64,000 bases of DNA from Bryoerythrophyllum caledonicum (GCA_963971425.1 OZ020518.1:15380990-15444989); one strand, 5' to 3'; shown: positions 34,961 through 49,224, numbered from the stretch's first letter. Notes: generated from the sequence alone by a model not told the origin. Program-made: numbers and translations.

Positions 34961-37700
34961 TACCTACTAGAACAGAACTACGACGTCTTGTCGTTCTTTA
35001 GGCTTGTCAAACATGATTCCAATCAAGATGCTCTACCATCCTGAGGATTCTTTTTGAACTTTGCTCCGACATCTAGAAGGTACCGGATGGTGTGTAAACT
35101 CTAGTTGGCTCCTCCATAGTGTGACTCAAGCTCCAATTTGTAGTTGGCAAACAAGTCCGTAATCCAGACGGATGGAGACAACAACTTCTTCACGACAGGC
35201 TTGTCCGAATCAGAACCTCGCTCATCTTCTTTCCTTAGGTCAACCAACACCTTGTCAACGGCTCTCTTGATGTCCTCCGTACTGAAGCCTTCCGGTTCTC
35301 CTTCTGGCTTGTACTCGAAGATCACAAACATTTTTGCGGAGTGATGCTGCAACTTCAGAGTGTTGTTGGCACCGTTGAATGACTTCATAACCTCCTCCAA
35401 AGAAATTGCAATCTTGGCGTCGAATCTAATGCCCGACTTAGGAAAAGCTCCCTGGCCAAGGATTTGTGAACTTTGCTATCGCAAGATGATAGTCGTCGCA
35501 CGGTGGCCTTGTTGTCGGAGTATTTTCGTTATATCTCCCTTTGAACCATTCTTGTCCAGCCTCGGTTAGACAAACTTCCTTCCTAATATTGGCAATGGTT
35601 TGGTCATTGATACCATACTCTGTCTCGAATCCGTCCCAGTCTTGGTCGATCTACTTCTAGCCCCCTTCCCGCATTGCATCTCCGGGCTTCCTCAACGGAA
35701 AGTTCTGGTAAGTACGCATGAGCTTGTTTTTAACAACATAATCGAACTTCAACTCTTGGACCTATGTTTTCAATGATATCCCTTTGGCTGTGGCTTCGCG
35801 GTTACCCGTGACCTCGATCAAGACTTTTAAGTCTATAATGTCTTGGGCAAGCCACTTGATGTTCACATCCTTTAGCCCTTGAGTAAATTGGAGGTCGATG
35901 ATGGTGATATCCCTTTGTGGTAACCTTGGCAATCTACCCTCGGGTCTTACACCATCCTCTCCAATGAGTCGCCCATTGTTCCACATGTTGAAGACGACTT
36001 GCCATACCTTGTATGTGACGTCCTCCATAGTAACAAGGGGATACTTGTACGTATTTGAGTTTCACTTTTTCTTGAAGAATGGGCTCGGATACTCCTTCAC
36101 AAACTCCTACATACGGTTTCACAATGAACAAGTTAGTGGACAACACGATGCAACTTTATTAGAGCGTCAGCGGACAGCCAACAAAAGAAACAGAGATTCC
36201 ATGGCGCGGTAAACAAAAATGAGAGTTGTACATAAACTAAACCAATTGGAGAAGTAAATAAAATGAAAAGTTTGACTGATGAACTTACCATGAACTTCTT
36301 GGGATCATCATCTCTGCGCATTTGGCCCTTCTTGATCCACTTGTCTCTCATCCAACTTCACGAGGCCTGGTAGATCACTTTCTATGGCTTCTTATTCATC
36401 TGCATGTTGAGAATATTGGACACCTTTATGAGCACAACTGGTTCCTTCGAATACACCATAATGATTTCAAATAGAACAAAATCAACAATCCTCTTTGAAT
36501 TTGGACTGACGAGCTTCTCTTTCAAACCAATCTCTACGTTGGCCACAAAGGTGTGTTGACCTTCGATGATGTATCAATGCGTTCTCTCGGCCATCCACCA
36601 CTTCACTAGATTCCTATTCTCTCTCATTGTGGTAGCAACGTTAGGCATAACGTCCACGACCACATCCATGGACTCATACGGCTTTCCAATCGATGGATCC
36701 TCAGTCCCAAGCAGTGCTTTTGGGGGTATGCAGTTCAATGTTGGCCTTTTCATAATGGAGCCAAGTGCAACATATCAGACATTGACTTGCTTTAGCCGCT
36801 TTTTGCTGAGATCCCTATACTTCATCTTCTTTGGAGTGACGTGAATCTTGTGGTAAGGGATGATCTCCAGAAGAGCTCAGAGCCCATACGAGAAGCAGGG
36901 TCTCAAGTTATCTTTAAAGCTCTCGTATATTTGAGTCAGCTATAAAGGATTTGTTTTGAAGTTGATCTTGCTTGCATTTTGAAGCGCAACTTTGAAAGAA
37001 ATCTTTTCCTTTGTGTCGTTCTTCCTGCTTGCCTAAATTGGTGTTGAAGCCTCTGGCAACATTGCCCTAGCGAGTTCATTCAAATCCGTTACTTCAGCTG
37101 GAATCACTAACTTCTTCTTGGACAGACGCTTCAGGTTTGGCAGAGCCATCTCTATGCCTCACACATTTGAGGCGTCCCGATTCTTTTCGAGTTTGTTAAA
37201 TAACATAATGAACTCATCTGTGTCGGACGGGCTGCTTATCGGAAACTGCAGTCCTTTGTCATTGATGTTCTGGCAGAGGTGATGGATGCATTTTGTAACA
37301 TCCATCTTGACAACAACAACCTTGTCCACGGGCTCATTGGGAGCGAGCTTTACCTTGACTAGCATGTTGACATGAATCCCCAAATCGTCTCCCTTGATGT
37401 CGACAACCTCGACAGCGTTGTCGTCAAGTTGTCAACAAAATTGTTTGATCCAATCTGGCCAACAATTCTGAGCTCTACCTTCCCGTCTTCTATCCTCCGC
37501 ATCACTCCCCACCCCATAACCATAGGGCTCATCTTGAATGTTCTTGAGGGCTTTAAGTCCCATGGCCATTCAACCTCAAGGTTTGCACAGGCATTCCTGA
37601 GAAGCCAATTTAGTTTCATTAGCATCTTGCTTCTGCACAACAAGCACTTCATGAGTATTGGATAGGGAGACAAAATCAACAGAGGTTGAGACATAGGCGG
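34900..37700 (-). pseudogene. unrecognised minus-strand gene of the large element
   Basis: Successive minus-strand blocks read as one protein with introns and stops: MGIHVNMLVKVKLAPNEPVD near 37380, a Lys-rich LPNLKRLSKKKLVIPAEV block near 37140, RWMRDKW-type basic sequence near 36340, then VWQVVFNMWNNGRLIGEDG near 35990, and MKSFNGANNTLKLQHHSAK near 35390. A candidate donor GGTAAGTTC on the minus strand near 36290 supports splicing. No family is recognised. It is divergent from the plus-strand DUF7869-type gene, with about 1.6 kb between them, so it may be an accessory gene of the same element. Confidence 0.45.
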
Positions 37701-39290
37701 GCGGCTGACGAAAATAGACTACACTACATGTTGACCGTTAGTGACAGTTGCAACCATACAATATGAAACAAGAGCGTTTGTGGCCGGCTGACCCACCAAT
37801 CACAAACATTGAACTTCAGGAGGAAAAACGCACAACATCAAAGCGTCAGTGGATTGCCGACCAAACCAATGTTTGACATTCACCATCAAAACAAGATGGA
37901 CGCAACCACGGAAGCGCTGGTCGGCCACTCATGTAGAAGGAGATGCATACCTAGGAGCCATGGCATCGGTGGATGTGGTGATGCCGTGGGTGGACACTCC
38001 CACTAGCCGCTCAAACCTGTAGGAATCTGTTGGCAAATGCCAATCTCTTGTCGGTGGCTCGCTTGCAATGCTCCCGTGAGCAGCTGGCTTGTACTCCCAA
38101 ATCCGGAAACTCTAACCCAAATTTGGCTAGGTCACGTGACTTACACTGTAGCTCACTAAAACGGAGAGCACATAAACAAAAAAAACGTAAACGTGAACAG
38201 TGAATATTTGGACTCACTCTCTTTTATATAGGCTGCGATCGGTGGATCATCCCGACCGTCAGATCAGATTGACGTAACACCAATGGTCACAAGCGGCCTG
38301 TATCCTACTTTGGCTTTCAAATTGGGTAGCAAACTAGGGTAGCTTATAGGGTAATTGAGTATCTATACATGTGACAATTTGATTTGGCACTTCGGACGGA
38401 TGTCATGGGATGTCATGATTGTGTGACATGTCATGACAATGTTTGTGATTTGACATCTCTACTGGCTTTTGCATGTTCAAAATGTTGGCGGGATCAGGCA
38501 TGGTCAAGATCAAGTTCGTGGAATCCAGAATGGTCCGGTGCGGGATTGTGGCGGGTGATTTCAAATTTTGTATTTTCACATATTTATTAGATCTTCATCT
38601 CTATGTAAAGCCGACTTCATGGGCTCATCTGCCATTTATAGACTTTTTCTTCTACGAACAACCCTTAAAATGCTCCAAAGCAGTCTGCTCAAGTTTGTTA
38701 GTTATCTTCCATTAATAGCAGTCCTATAGCTAGGTTCCAATGTCTTTTTCTTAATAAGTTAGCATTATTGCTAGTTTTTAAGTTCCTTTACATGTTTTCC
38801 AAGGTTTGACCGTGGTTAGTACCATCATCGGATGGATTTGCAACCCTTGGCGGATGACATGTAATTGTTGACTGCCCACCAAGGGATCTCCATGATCAAT
38901 TAACATTTTCAAATATTTTGTCGGCGGATGGTTGTGGCTACATCAACGGATGTCACAGTCGCCGCTTGTGTGGCTAAATTTGAGAGGGTTGCTCTTGAGT
39001 GTGTGGCCCGCCGATGGATACTTTTATTGCTGCCCACCAACAAGGACTCTTTTCTTCCCTGCCGTAGGCGGCCCGCCAACGCATAACCATGGAATTTGAG
39101 CCAATACAATCATTCCATTGAAACAAGAAGTCTGGTAGATGGAAGTGTTGCAAAGGTGTCGTAGTCGCCGTAACCCTTGAAGGGCTTTACTTTGTCGGTC
39201 GCATAGTCCTCGAAAGCATCATCGCAACAGCTCTTGTTTTTGTGCGGATTAAGGTGGTTGAGGTTTCGGATGCGCTAGAGATGAACATCC
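37701..39290. other. non-coding spacer between divergent genes
   Basis: No gene recognised. It holds several GCCGAC/CCGCCGA words (near 37690, 37783, 37855, 38921, 39008 and 39065), matching those in the subterminal repeats, and may be a shared promoter region. Confidence 0.45.
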
Positions 39291-41300
39291 GTTTTCCTTA
39301 GGATGAACTCTTACGGTTGAGTGAGTGCAAGGAAATGTCAATTGCGTGGGAGGCGGCATTCCTTAGACCCTATGCTGATGTTGAAAAAATAATGGACGAC
39401 TCTCAAACTACAGCGATCACCTCTAGCGTGGATGTGAAACCTATACAAGAATTCTTCAAGCTATGCAAGGATATGGAAGTGGCGCTTCTTCTTGACGTTG
39501 AGGGTCAGAGACGTTGTATTGGATTTGGTGTCATTTCAAAGTACTTCCTGAAGGGAACATGGGAAGGGTTTCTCATTCCTCACAACTTCTTTTTGATTGT
39601 TAGAATCACTTCTCTCCATCCACAATAGTGTGATCATGTGGCATACTACAAATTGTCCGAGGTGAAGAAACTTGGTGATGCTACTGGTCATCTGATTTTC
39701 TGGAGTGGTTATCAAATTTTTCCTCTAGAAATATATTCTAGTTCCGCTAGTTCAATTTTCAAAAATCATTGTCATGTGCGACAACTTTGAATAATCGGAC
39801 GAAAACGACCGGGTTGAACGGGTGTACGATTTGGAACACGGCGATTGCAAAGATCGTGGGTCTGATGAGGACCGTCAGCGGCCCTCCAATGTTCTATTAT
39901 CGGTGGATCATTTTGAGTCCGACCTTGAAAATAGAGAAGTTGATGACAAAGTTTGTCCTACTCATTATGAATTGGACTATCCATCTTGTTTTGGTGCGCA
40001 GTCGTTCCCTGACCAATCTTTATGGAGGAACAAATATTGCCTAATGTTGAACAATAATCTCGATGTCTTTGGAAGGGCTTTGATTTTTGTTTGCTTGCCA
40101 CATAAGGCCTAAGATGCAATAAGTTGGTTCTTGGAGACATTGACGTGGAGGTCTTCTTCGTGTCAAAGGACACATATCATCAAATGACTACTATGCGTTG
40201 GCATCTTATCCACACGCGTCTCGAAGGAGATCCTCTATTATCTGAATGCGTTAAATTTTGCTCGAACAACTTTCCAGTGGCTAATGATAAGGATGGACTT
40301 GACGGAGTATCTAAGGGTCCATACTGAGGTGTGCGCCGTAATCGCCATTTGAAGGACAATTTTTTACTTGAAAAGTGTAGGCGCCTCTGTGAACCTGACA
40401 TGTGCTATTCTATTAGTTCAAAGCATTGTCTCCACAGGTTCTGCTAATTGTTTCTTTGAGAGGATATAGTTACGATCCAATGCAAGTTTTACTTGTCAAG
40501 CTTCGAGGATCAAAGGGAGGTGGCCTATGCAGTTCAGGGCCAACTTAGTTCTGTTCTTGGGCGCAGCAAGCCATATATCACCCTTGTTGGCATTGACGTT
40601 TGCGAAGTTGCTTGATACCGCACTCATGGAATTTCAAAGTCCGGATACTACAATTACAAGGACACAAAGATAGGACGTGTAAATGGTTGCCATGGAAATA
40701 TGGGAATCCTTTAGCCCAAGCCCCACACAATTCAGGCCCGTGGCACAATTTCTAGTATCATCGATGACTATGCAGACCAGATGCCAAACCAGTTCCGAGT
40801 CATTGGAAAGAAGAGGAACGGCGCACTTAAGGTTCTTCCCTGTGCAATGAATTGGAATAATTTGCGCGACATGGCAAACCTGGTAAGCGTCTTCTTTGAA
40901 GTGATTGTGATTGTTTGAATTGGATATTCATCTCTTATCTCCGATACCTTCTTTGATAATGGGCCGCCAATGCAGGTGCATCATCATCCTAACTTCATTG
41001 CCTCTTTTATTTATTTTTAGATTAACAACCACTGCCAAGCGAAGCCAATTTCTCACTCTGATATAAGTCTAATGAAGAATATGTACTTCCAAAATATTGA
41101 AGTCAAGGCCGTTGAAAGTAATTTCTCTAGGTGCACGAAGTGCAATTTCTTTGTTGAGTTCATCTTGAAGTTCCTACGTGGCTCAGATGAATTTCAGAGT
41201 TCAACCAAGGATCGGACCCGACATCTCAACTATCAAAGTGTCTGCCAAAATGTTTACACTTGTTGGACTTTGCAATCTGTTACTAGCCCCACGAAGTTCT

Positions 41301-41475
41301 TGTAGGATACATAATTTAGTACGTATGTAGTACACTAGTGAATACGAATATAAATACTAATTCTATAGCCATGACTTTACACAGAGAGTTGTGACTATTG
41401 CAAACACCTTTTGGATAAGCCTTAAGGATGTGAACTATAATTTATTTTATGAATTATACACACATATTTTTCCCA
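41301..41475 (+). repeat. 5' LTR of the copia fossil
   Basis: 175 bp, TGTAGGATAC to TTTTTCCCA, near-identical to 47236-47410. Confidence 0.92.
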
Positions 41476-44400
41476 CATGGTATCAGAGCAAATGCACAAC
41501 AATGTGCTATCCTCAACCAGAGTTAGATTGTTCAAATGAGGAAGAATATGACATAGTTGAAATCCAAGCTACAATACCATGATTCATACATGTAAATCTC
41601 ACAAATGCTTTCTTGCAAGTTCCAATTCAAGATTCTCCAATTGAAGAAGATCAAGAGCACCTCCCAATTGAAGAAAACACATACAAAATTAGCAATGCCC
41701 CTCCAACATACCTCCAAGCATCAGCTAACTTTGTTGAAGGTAACTTTGAACATTTGAGTGAAGAATATATTGATGAATGGAAAATACAAGCCATTTTAAG
41801 ATAAGGTTATTGAAATGACAACACATAAAATTGACATTGGTCATGTCACCAAATTTGATGGTTCTTATTATAACATATGGAAACATACACTAACATTGAT
41901 TTTCAAGGCTGAAAAACTATGGCCCATTGTAAGTGGTAGTGAACCCTTACCAATGGCACCATCAGTAGATGAAGTTGCTGGTGAAACCCCAACTTTACCT
42001 GCCACATGAGTAGGGAGTATAAGCGCATCGGAAGATACAGATGCTTTCTCCTTGACAATCATTAATAATTGCCTAGAAAACAATATAGTTACACATATAT
42101 AGTCTTGCAAAACTGCTCATTTAGCATGGCAAGAATTAGAGAGGTTATTTGAATCACAAGATGCACTGACAAAAATATATATCAAGGATAGATTATTTAC
42201 CTTGAAGATGAGAGAAAATGATAATGTTATTAAACATATTCACACATTCAGAGCACATCTTGAACAGTTGCTGGCAGCAGGATCAACAGTTCCAAATGAT
42301 GAGGCAGTTCTTACCTTAATGCAAAGTTTGCCTCCAAGCTACAAGTCCTTCAGAAGTTCTTTGAAAAGACAACCTGGAATTACATTACAGCCGTTAATAG
42401 CAGACTTGATCCAAGAAGAGACGCTCATGAAAAACATGAGTTTGACATCAGATAGTACATCAACACTCTATGTAGGGAAGAAGTTTTCAAAATTTGGTAA
42501 GAAACCAAACTTTAATAAAAACTTCAGAAAGGGGTACAAAGGAGAAAGTAGTAACTCCAAACCTTATGAAAGAAAAACATTGAAGCTGATAAGAAGTGCT
42601 TTTATTATAAAAAGCCAGGACATCTGATTAAAGACTGTAGAACTAGAATTGATGGTGAAAGAAGTAACAATAGAAAGGAAACAAATGTTGTTACTAAATC
42701 ACCCAAATTATATGTTGTAGCCTTATTGGTTAATAATAAACCAGATTCTACATGGTACATAGATTTGGGAGCTACTCAACATATGTGTCATGAACTAGAA
42801 GGATTTATAAATTATACCGAGTATAAAAATAATCAAGTTGTCTATTTAGGAGATGATACAACATCATATACAATTGAAGGATGTGGTGGTGTAAATGTGA
42901 AGCTTTTAAATGGAGAAGAGAGAATCATACCTGATGTATTACACATACCAGGTCTTGCAAAGAACTTGTTCTCTGCAAAACAATTAGACAAAGCTGGAGG
43001 TGAAGTAAGAATTAAAGCTGGAATTTCAACACTCATAAACAAAAATGGTGAAACAATTGCAACATGTAAGTTAAACCCTGACTTATATGAATTAGGTAGT
43101 ACCATTACATGTAATGATCAACAAATTGCTATCCCAGCTACTACAAATTTAAACAAAGCGAGTTTGTGGCATCTAAGATTAGGCCACATAAATGAGCATA
43201 GATTAAAAGAAATACAAACTATGGCAAAAGGGGTTGATTCTTTTAATGAGAAAGAAATAACTTTATGCCAACCTTGTATAGAAGGCAAGCAACATAAAGA
43301 AAAATTCCCCAAACAAAGTACAAAAAGAAATACTGAATTATTAAATCTTGTACATTCTGATATATGTGGTCCTATGCAAGCTAGCACTCATTCTAGATGC
43401 ACTTATTTCATTACTTTTATTGATGACTTCTCAAGATATTGTCATGTATACTTACTAAGACACAAATCAAAAGCACTTGATAAATTTATTGAATATAAAA
43501 CCTTAGTAGAAAAACAAACCAATCATCACATTAATATTTTAAGATCAGACCGTGGAGGTGAATACATGTCAAATGAATTCAAAGAATTTTGTAAGAAAGA
43601 AGGAATAAAACAAGAACATACTACAGCTTATACACCATAGCAAAATGGCATCTCTGAAAGAAAGAATAGAACATTAGTAAGTACAATTCTTGCAATGTTA
43701 TCCTATTCTAAGTTACCTAAGATTTTTTGGGGTGAAGCACTCCAAACTGCAAATTACCTTTAAAATAGAAGCCCTACCAAGGCTATCACTGAAAATAAAA
43801 CACCATTTGAGATGTGGTATGGACACCAACCTAGCTTGTCATACCTAAGAGTCTTTGGATGCAAAGCCCATGTTTTAATCCCTAAAGAACTAAGAAAGAA
43901 ATTAGATTCACATCCACAAGAAGCCATTTTTTTAGGCTACGGTACAGAATCTAAGGCATATCGACTTATGAATCTTACAAAAATAATAATAATTATTTCA
44001 CGAGATGTTATATTTGATGAAGTTCCATCTAATGTACAAGACAAGACCTTGCTATATGAGGCTGATGACAAGGATCTCATAGACTTAGATTTACTTAAAA
44101 GACCTTCAACAACTACAAAATTTAATCCAGCCAATACTCTTCATCATCAAGGTGAGTGTTTTGATCAATCACAACAAACCATTGATTTAAATACATCTGA
44201 ATTACAACCAATGTCAAATACTTTTCCAAACTTGGAGACACAATCCCCTTCTCACGATGATGTAATTGAGGCATTCTCTCAACTATCCTTACATAATAAG
44301 AACAATGATAATAGTAATAACTTACCTCTTGAGGAAGTTGAAGTGACTTCTATCTTGTGAGAGCCAACTCAACCAAGCCCTCCACCTAGTTCTTCTAGAC

Positions 44401-46089
44401 CTAAAAGGAACATTAAACCAACAAAAAGGTTGCTTGAATCCATACAAGGAAGAAAGGAATATAAAAGACAATGTAAAAGAGATCATTAAGCTAATATTGT
44501 TCTCGCCTCAATAGACGCTCCTCAGTCCATTCAAGAAGCTTTAGAACGAATTGATGCCAAAGAATGGCAAGCTACAACCACTGCTGAACTAACTTCATTA
44601 GAAAAGAACAAGACATGGAATTTAGTTCCACTTCCTTCAAATAGAAAACCAATCAGCTCAAAGTGGATTTTAAAAATTAAAACCAAAGCTGATGGCTCTA
44701 TTGATAAATACAAGGCTAGGCTGGTAGCAAGAGGATTTACTCAAATTCAAGGTACTGACTACACTAAGACATTCTCTCCTGTAGTCAAACTTAACTCTAT
44801 CAAAGTACTTCTTGCTCTAGCAACCCAATATAACTTAGAAATTCACCAATTAGATGTGAAGACAACATTTTTACATGGATTCATTAAAGAAGATATATAC
44901 ATGAGTATACCTGAAGGTTTATCCCTTCCTATAAACCCCAATTTGGTATGTAAATTGAACAAATCTTTATATGGCCTTAAGCAGTCATCAAGGGCCTGGT
45001 ATCAAAGATTAGATCAATATTTACTCCTTAAACATTATCAACGCTAAGAATCGGATGCTAACATTTACCTTAAAAAGGAAGCTGATAACGGTTTCACGAT
45101 AATTACCATATATGTTGATGACTGCATCATCATTAGCAATTAGGTTATCATAATCCAACAAGTCAAAACTACCTTGCAAAAGGAATTTGACATGTCAGAT
45201 GAGGGTGAAATACATTATACCCTTGCAAATGCAATTACAAGAAATAGATAGGAAGATTGGATCCTAATACACCAACAAAAATATTTGACAAATAAACTTA
45301 AAGAATTCAATATGCTTAATTGTAACCCATTAAGCACACCAATGCAATCTGGGATTAGATTAAGTAAAGAAGAAAGTACAACATCCCATCAAGACCCATA
45401 TCCATACTCACAAATAGTTGGCAGCCTAATGCATGCCATAGTTAATTCACGACCTGATTGTCCTTATGCAATCAGTAGCTTAGCTCAACATTTATCTAAT
45501 CCCAATATATCACACATCCAAACCTTAAAAAGGACTTTACGATACATAAAAGGTACCTTATCTTTTGGAATTAAGTATCAAAAATGTGTTGAAGGAGATG
45601 TCCTTCATGGCTTTTCTGATGCAAATTGGGTAGGTGACAAAGAAACCCGCCGATCTACCTCAGGTTATTGTTTCATCCTTGCTGGTGGTGTTATTTCCTG
45701 GGGCAATAAGAAGCAACAGTTGGTGGCACTTTCTTCAACAGAGTCAGAATATATGGCATTGGCCAAGGCTACAGCTGAAGCGATTTGGTTGAGAAAATTA
45801 TTTCATGAACTTGGTTTTATTCAACAAAATTCAACCATAATCTATTCAGATAGTCAAAGTGCCATTGCTTTAAGTGAAAATCCAAAATATCATTCAAGAA
45901 GCAAACATGTGGACACACAATATCATTTTACAAGAGAAAAAGTACTTTTGCAAGACATTCAGCTCAAATATATCTCAACAGCAGACATGATAGCTGATAT
46001 TTTTACAAAAGCCTTATCTAAAGATAAACATTATTCTTGTATGTCAAAATTAGGCATGAATTTAATCCCGCCAGTCTCAAATCCTACAC

Positions 46090-47230
46090 AAGACTCAAAA
46101 GTACAAGCTTTAGTAACTTATATGCGGCCACTCCCACCATCCACCTCATGTGGGAGTATCACTCCCGATACATATATTCAGGCTACTAATTCTTTATTGT
46201 ATAACTTGTTCCAACCAGACTTTGCTAAGTCTTGGAGTGGGAGATATAATCAGCCCTCAAGCTATAAATTATCCAAGACTTGTCAAAGTAAACGGAATTT
46301 CAAATACAAATACCTTAACAATTTAAATCCTAATCGGTATTTACAAGTTGAAACAGGATTTGCTCAAGCATACCAAGTTCCAACACAATAAAAATCAAGG
46401 TCAAATCAAATATTCACAGGCTAAGTCGAAGGCCATGAGGCCCATGCTTCATGGGCGCATCTCTTCCAACAACCAGACAAAGGCCCAACAAATCAAGGAC
46501 GACTTACAGGTTCCTTTTCCAAAGTACTTGGCTCCATCTTACCAAAGTTTTTGTGCTCCTTATAAGTCAACCTCACCAATCAGAGAAAGGCTAGCCCAAA
46601 GCAGGTACAAGTGCGATTATTGTAATCGTTCAATTTTGTCAAAATAGTGCAAGTAAAAGCAGACAAGCCAGGGCTGCTTACCTCATCAAAGCCCAAAATT
46701 AACAAAAAAATATCACCTCCAACAAGACGCCCTGTGGCTCAGCACGACAAGGAGATTGCAACATCTTTGGAGCAGGCACCAACCACCAGGTTTTGCCATC
46801 CACGACTCCGAGCTTTAATAGAAGACATGATCTTCAAGATCTTCATCGTCACACACAAGCGCTTAACCGCCATACTGAGGAGCTTCTCCATCACATTCAA
46901 GTACTTCGTCGCCATATCGAAGAACAATTCCATCTCAATGATGTCCAAGCAAAGGGAGAAACGATTGTCAAAGACACATGCATAGACGTAAGCAAAGACT
47001 CCAAACAGAACAAAAGAAAAACACCATCGAGCTTGAGACTAGGAGTTTGAAGCAGACCGAAAGCGGGAAACACAAAATTGGGGCGGAGCTACGGCGCAGC
47101 TACAGAGGAGCTGCCTCAACCTTAAACCCTAGCCACAGAGGAAACCTTACACAAAGAGGAAGAAGATCGTTTTGGATGAATATAAATTAATCTTCATTGA
47201 TATGGATGAAAAGTAAACTAGTGTCCTAGT
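46090..47230 (+). other. extra 3' region of the copia fossil with coiled-coil frame
   Basis: Between RNase H and the 3' LTR there is about 1.1 kb more than a minimal copia needs. One open stretch (46793-47050) has regular heptads (LHRHTQA, LNRHTEE, LLHHIQV, LRRHIEE). Extra 3' frames with coiled coils are known in some plant copia lineages (Sireviruses). No signal peptide or membrane segment is seen here. Confidence 0.5.
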
Positions 47231-47235
47231 GGGAG

Positions 47236-47410
47236 TGTAGGATACATAATTTAGTATGTATGTAGTACACTAGTGAATACGAATATAAATACTAATTCAA
47301 TAGCCATGACTTTACACAGAGAGTTGTGACTATTGCGAACACCTTTTAGATAAGCCTTAAGGATGTGAACTGTAATTTATTTTATGAATAATACACACAT
47401 ATTTTTCCCA
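47236..47410 (+). repeat. 3' LTR of the copia fossil
   Basis: Mate of 41301-41475. It is followed directly by the resumed reading of the interrupted DUF7869-type gene. Confidence 0.92.
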
Positions 47411-49224
47411 GAGTTCTTGTGTATCATTCACAATAAAATGGATACATCTAAGACTCTTTTTCCACAAATGCAACAGATAACCAAGGCCAACGGCTGGTCT
47501 TAGTCAAATTCCAATATCATGCACAAGGATCCTTACTCATGGTCACTACTCATCATCACTATACCCTTACTATATCGGTTATTCATGGCTTTGGAATGCC
47601 TCCCGATTTGGGATTCCAAGGAGCTTTTCAACGCTCTACCACAAAACTCTTTCTTTGAAGCCCTTCTTCATGGGAAGTCTAGATGTAGTTCCTCTATCCC
47701 CAAATCCAAAGAACATCCTCTTCCTCACATTATCTTGGGGCACCCTCAGATTCCTTTACCAAGGGAACTTTATCTCCAACTTGATAACTCCGCCAAAGAT
47801 AATAAGAACAGATTTGTGATGACAAATCTTTAAAGAAGTCATTGTTGGCTTCTTTATTGTCAGACACATACACAAAGACATTGATGCTCATTTCAATTAC
47901 TTATCTAAATTCATTAAAAGGAAGAACACTTGATGTTGGACTGAAATCATGAAGGCCTTCGTGGACTCCCAGAAGACAATGGCTTTCATTCCGGAGCTTG
48001 TGCAAGAGGTTGTTGACTTCAATTTTGCAGTAAGACCACCATCACAACTCTCCTAATAGGATTGTTGGACTAACGGAAATTCACCTGTTCAAATTCTACA
48101 TTGAGGAGGAAAGCAAAGTCGATGGTTGGCCAGTTATGAGATTCAAAAAATCCGCCACGAATTCCTCATGGCTCCCTCTTGGTATGCCCTTTGTTTATTG
48201 TCTTTGTGTGTCGTTTCACTCCGTTGGCTGCCAGTCGATGGATCCAACTGCATTATCCGTCGACCGCTAGCCGACAGAGTTTTTCTAACAAGGATTGGAT
48301 CACTCATGCATCACTGTCCTTTTTTCTTGTTCAAGTAAACCCATCAAGATGTTGAGGGCAAATGCTCTTGGAAATCCACGCCTTCCTATTGGAGAACCTA
48401 AGCATGTCTAGTTCAAACCTCTCTGGGGAGATGGTACCTTCAACCAATGTAAGAGGAATCTCAAAGAAAAAAATTGCTAGAGCTTCTGCGGTCACCGTAA
48501 AGCACTCATTCATCAAGAACGGCATTGCAAAGTATATTGAATTTTGGAACTCTGGTGTGGCCCGGAATAAGAAATATGCGGAGGACATGGCGCCTTATGT
48601 TGCTTACTGGAAGCGTATTCACCAGCACATTTGTGGTCTACTTCCTCTTTACCAAGAATCACTACATGAAGAGATTTGGCCTACAAGTGACTGGACTATC
48701 AATCATTCTCGCCATGGTGCCTCGGCCGGAGTGCTTGAATCTACTCGTGATATAACTTCGGAGGATGACCCAAATCCATATCCTTCATGCAGCCCTTCGC
48801 GAAGCTGTCAAAAATCGACCTTCAATCCGTTACGGGACGTCTTGCTTGGTGATTATGTTCACTGCCGCTTGGCTGAAAAGCACTATCTTCCAATCTCGAT
48901 GGGCCGAGTCAATACGGACCTTAGTCCGAATTATGGTAATTGTAAGGTTGAATGGTGGACTTCTCCAAGAACCAAGAAGGATTCAAAGAAGATTGTTGCA
49001 AGGGAATATTGAACGAGGCCTTGGGAAAAAGAAAAGTGCGGGACTTAAATTGTGAATTGCAATATTGAACTCTACTTGCATCGTTACTTGTCCAACTATA
49101 AGAAAGGAACTCCAAAGCATCATCTTATTCCTAAACACGCAGCGTTTGCCACACTTGCGTGTTTGGAGACGGGGGTGTCTCCATAAACTTTGAGGAAGAC
49201 TATGAAGAGTGAATTTGTTGCATC

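Larger units (their letters stand above)
41301..47410 (+). mobile_element. Ty1/copia LTR retrotransposon fossil
   Basis: Two 175-bp LTRs (41301-41475 and 47236-47410) begin TG and end CA and differ at six positions by my count (about 3.4%). A TGGTATCAGAGC primer-binding site follows the 5' LTR, and a GTGGGAG purine tract precedes the 3' LTR. Parts in copia order: Gag (about 41815-42650, zinc knuckle at its end), protease (DLGATQHMC near 42770), GAG-pre-integrase (LWHLRLGH), integrase (43350-44000), reverse transcriptase (44630-45300, YVDDC) and RNase H (45590-46020). A further 1.2 kb lies before the 3' LTR. It is structurally complete but broken, with on the order of ten interruptions. The flank AGTTCT recurs on both sides, offset by a base or two. 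If substitutions run near 1e-8 per site per year, its age is around 1-2 million years. Confidence 0.92.
39317..49211 (+). pseudogene. DUF7869-type transposase-like gene, split by a copia element
   Basis: Before the copia (39317-41300) the frames read CKFYLSSFEDQREVAYAVQG, GIDVCEVA, YRTHGISKSGYYNYKD and NGCHGNMG, with candidate intron signals (CTG/GTAAGC at 40879; AATGCAG at about 40976). It then reads SRCTKCNFFVEF up to VTSPTKFL at the insertion. After it (47411 on) the reading resumes with CIIHNKMDTSKTLFPQM, LHGKSRCSS, LYLQLDNSAKDNKNRFVM, and VRHIHKDIDAHFNYLSKFI. A C-terminal part at 48362-49012 carries PYVAYWKRIHQ, EIWPTSDW, NPLRDVLLGDYVHCRLAEK and KVEWW. This order (Cys motif, IIHDKMD, LQLDN..KDNKNR, GHTHEDID, PLRD..GD..) is what I recall for moss/lycophyte proteins with the DUF7869 domain, regarded as transposase-derived. 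Several stops are present. The N-terminal part (39317-40100) is unassigned. Confidence 0.65.

Noticed and set aside
46739-46948. Minus-strand open frame in the copia 3' region
   Set aside because: Shadow of the plus-strand coiled-coil stretch.
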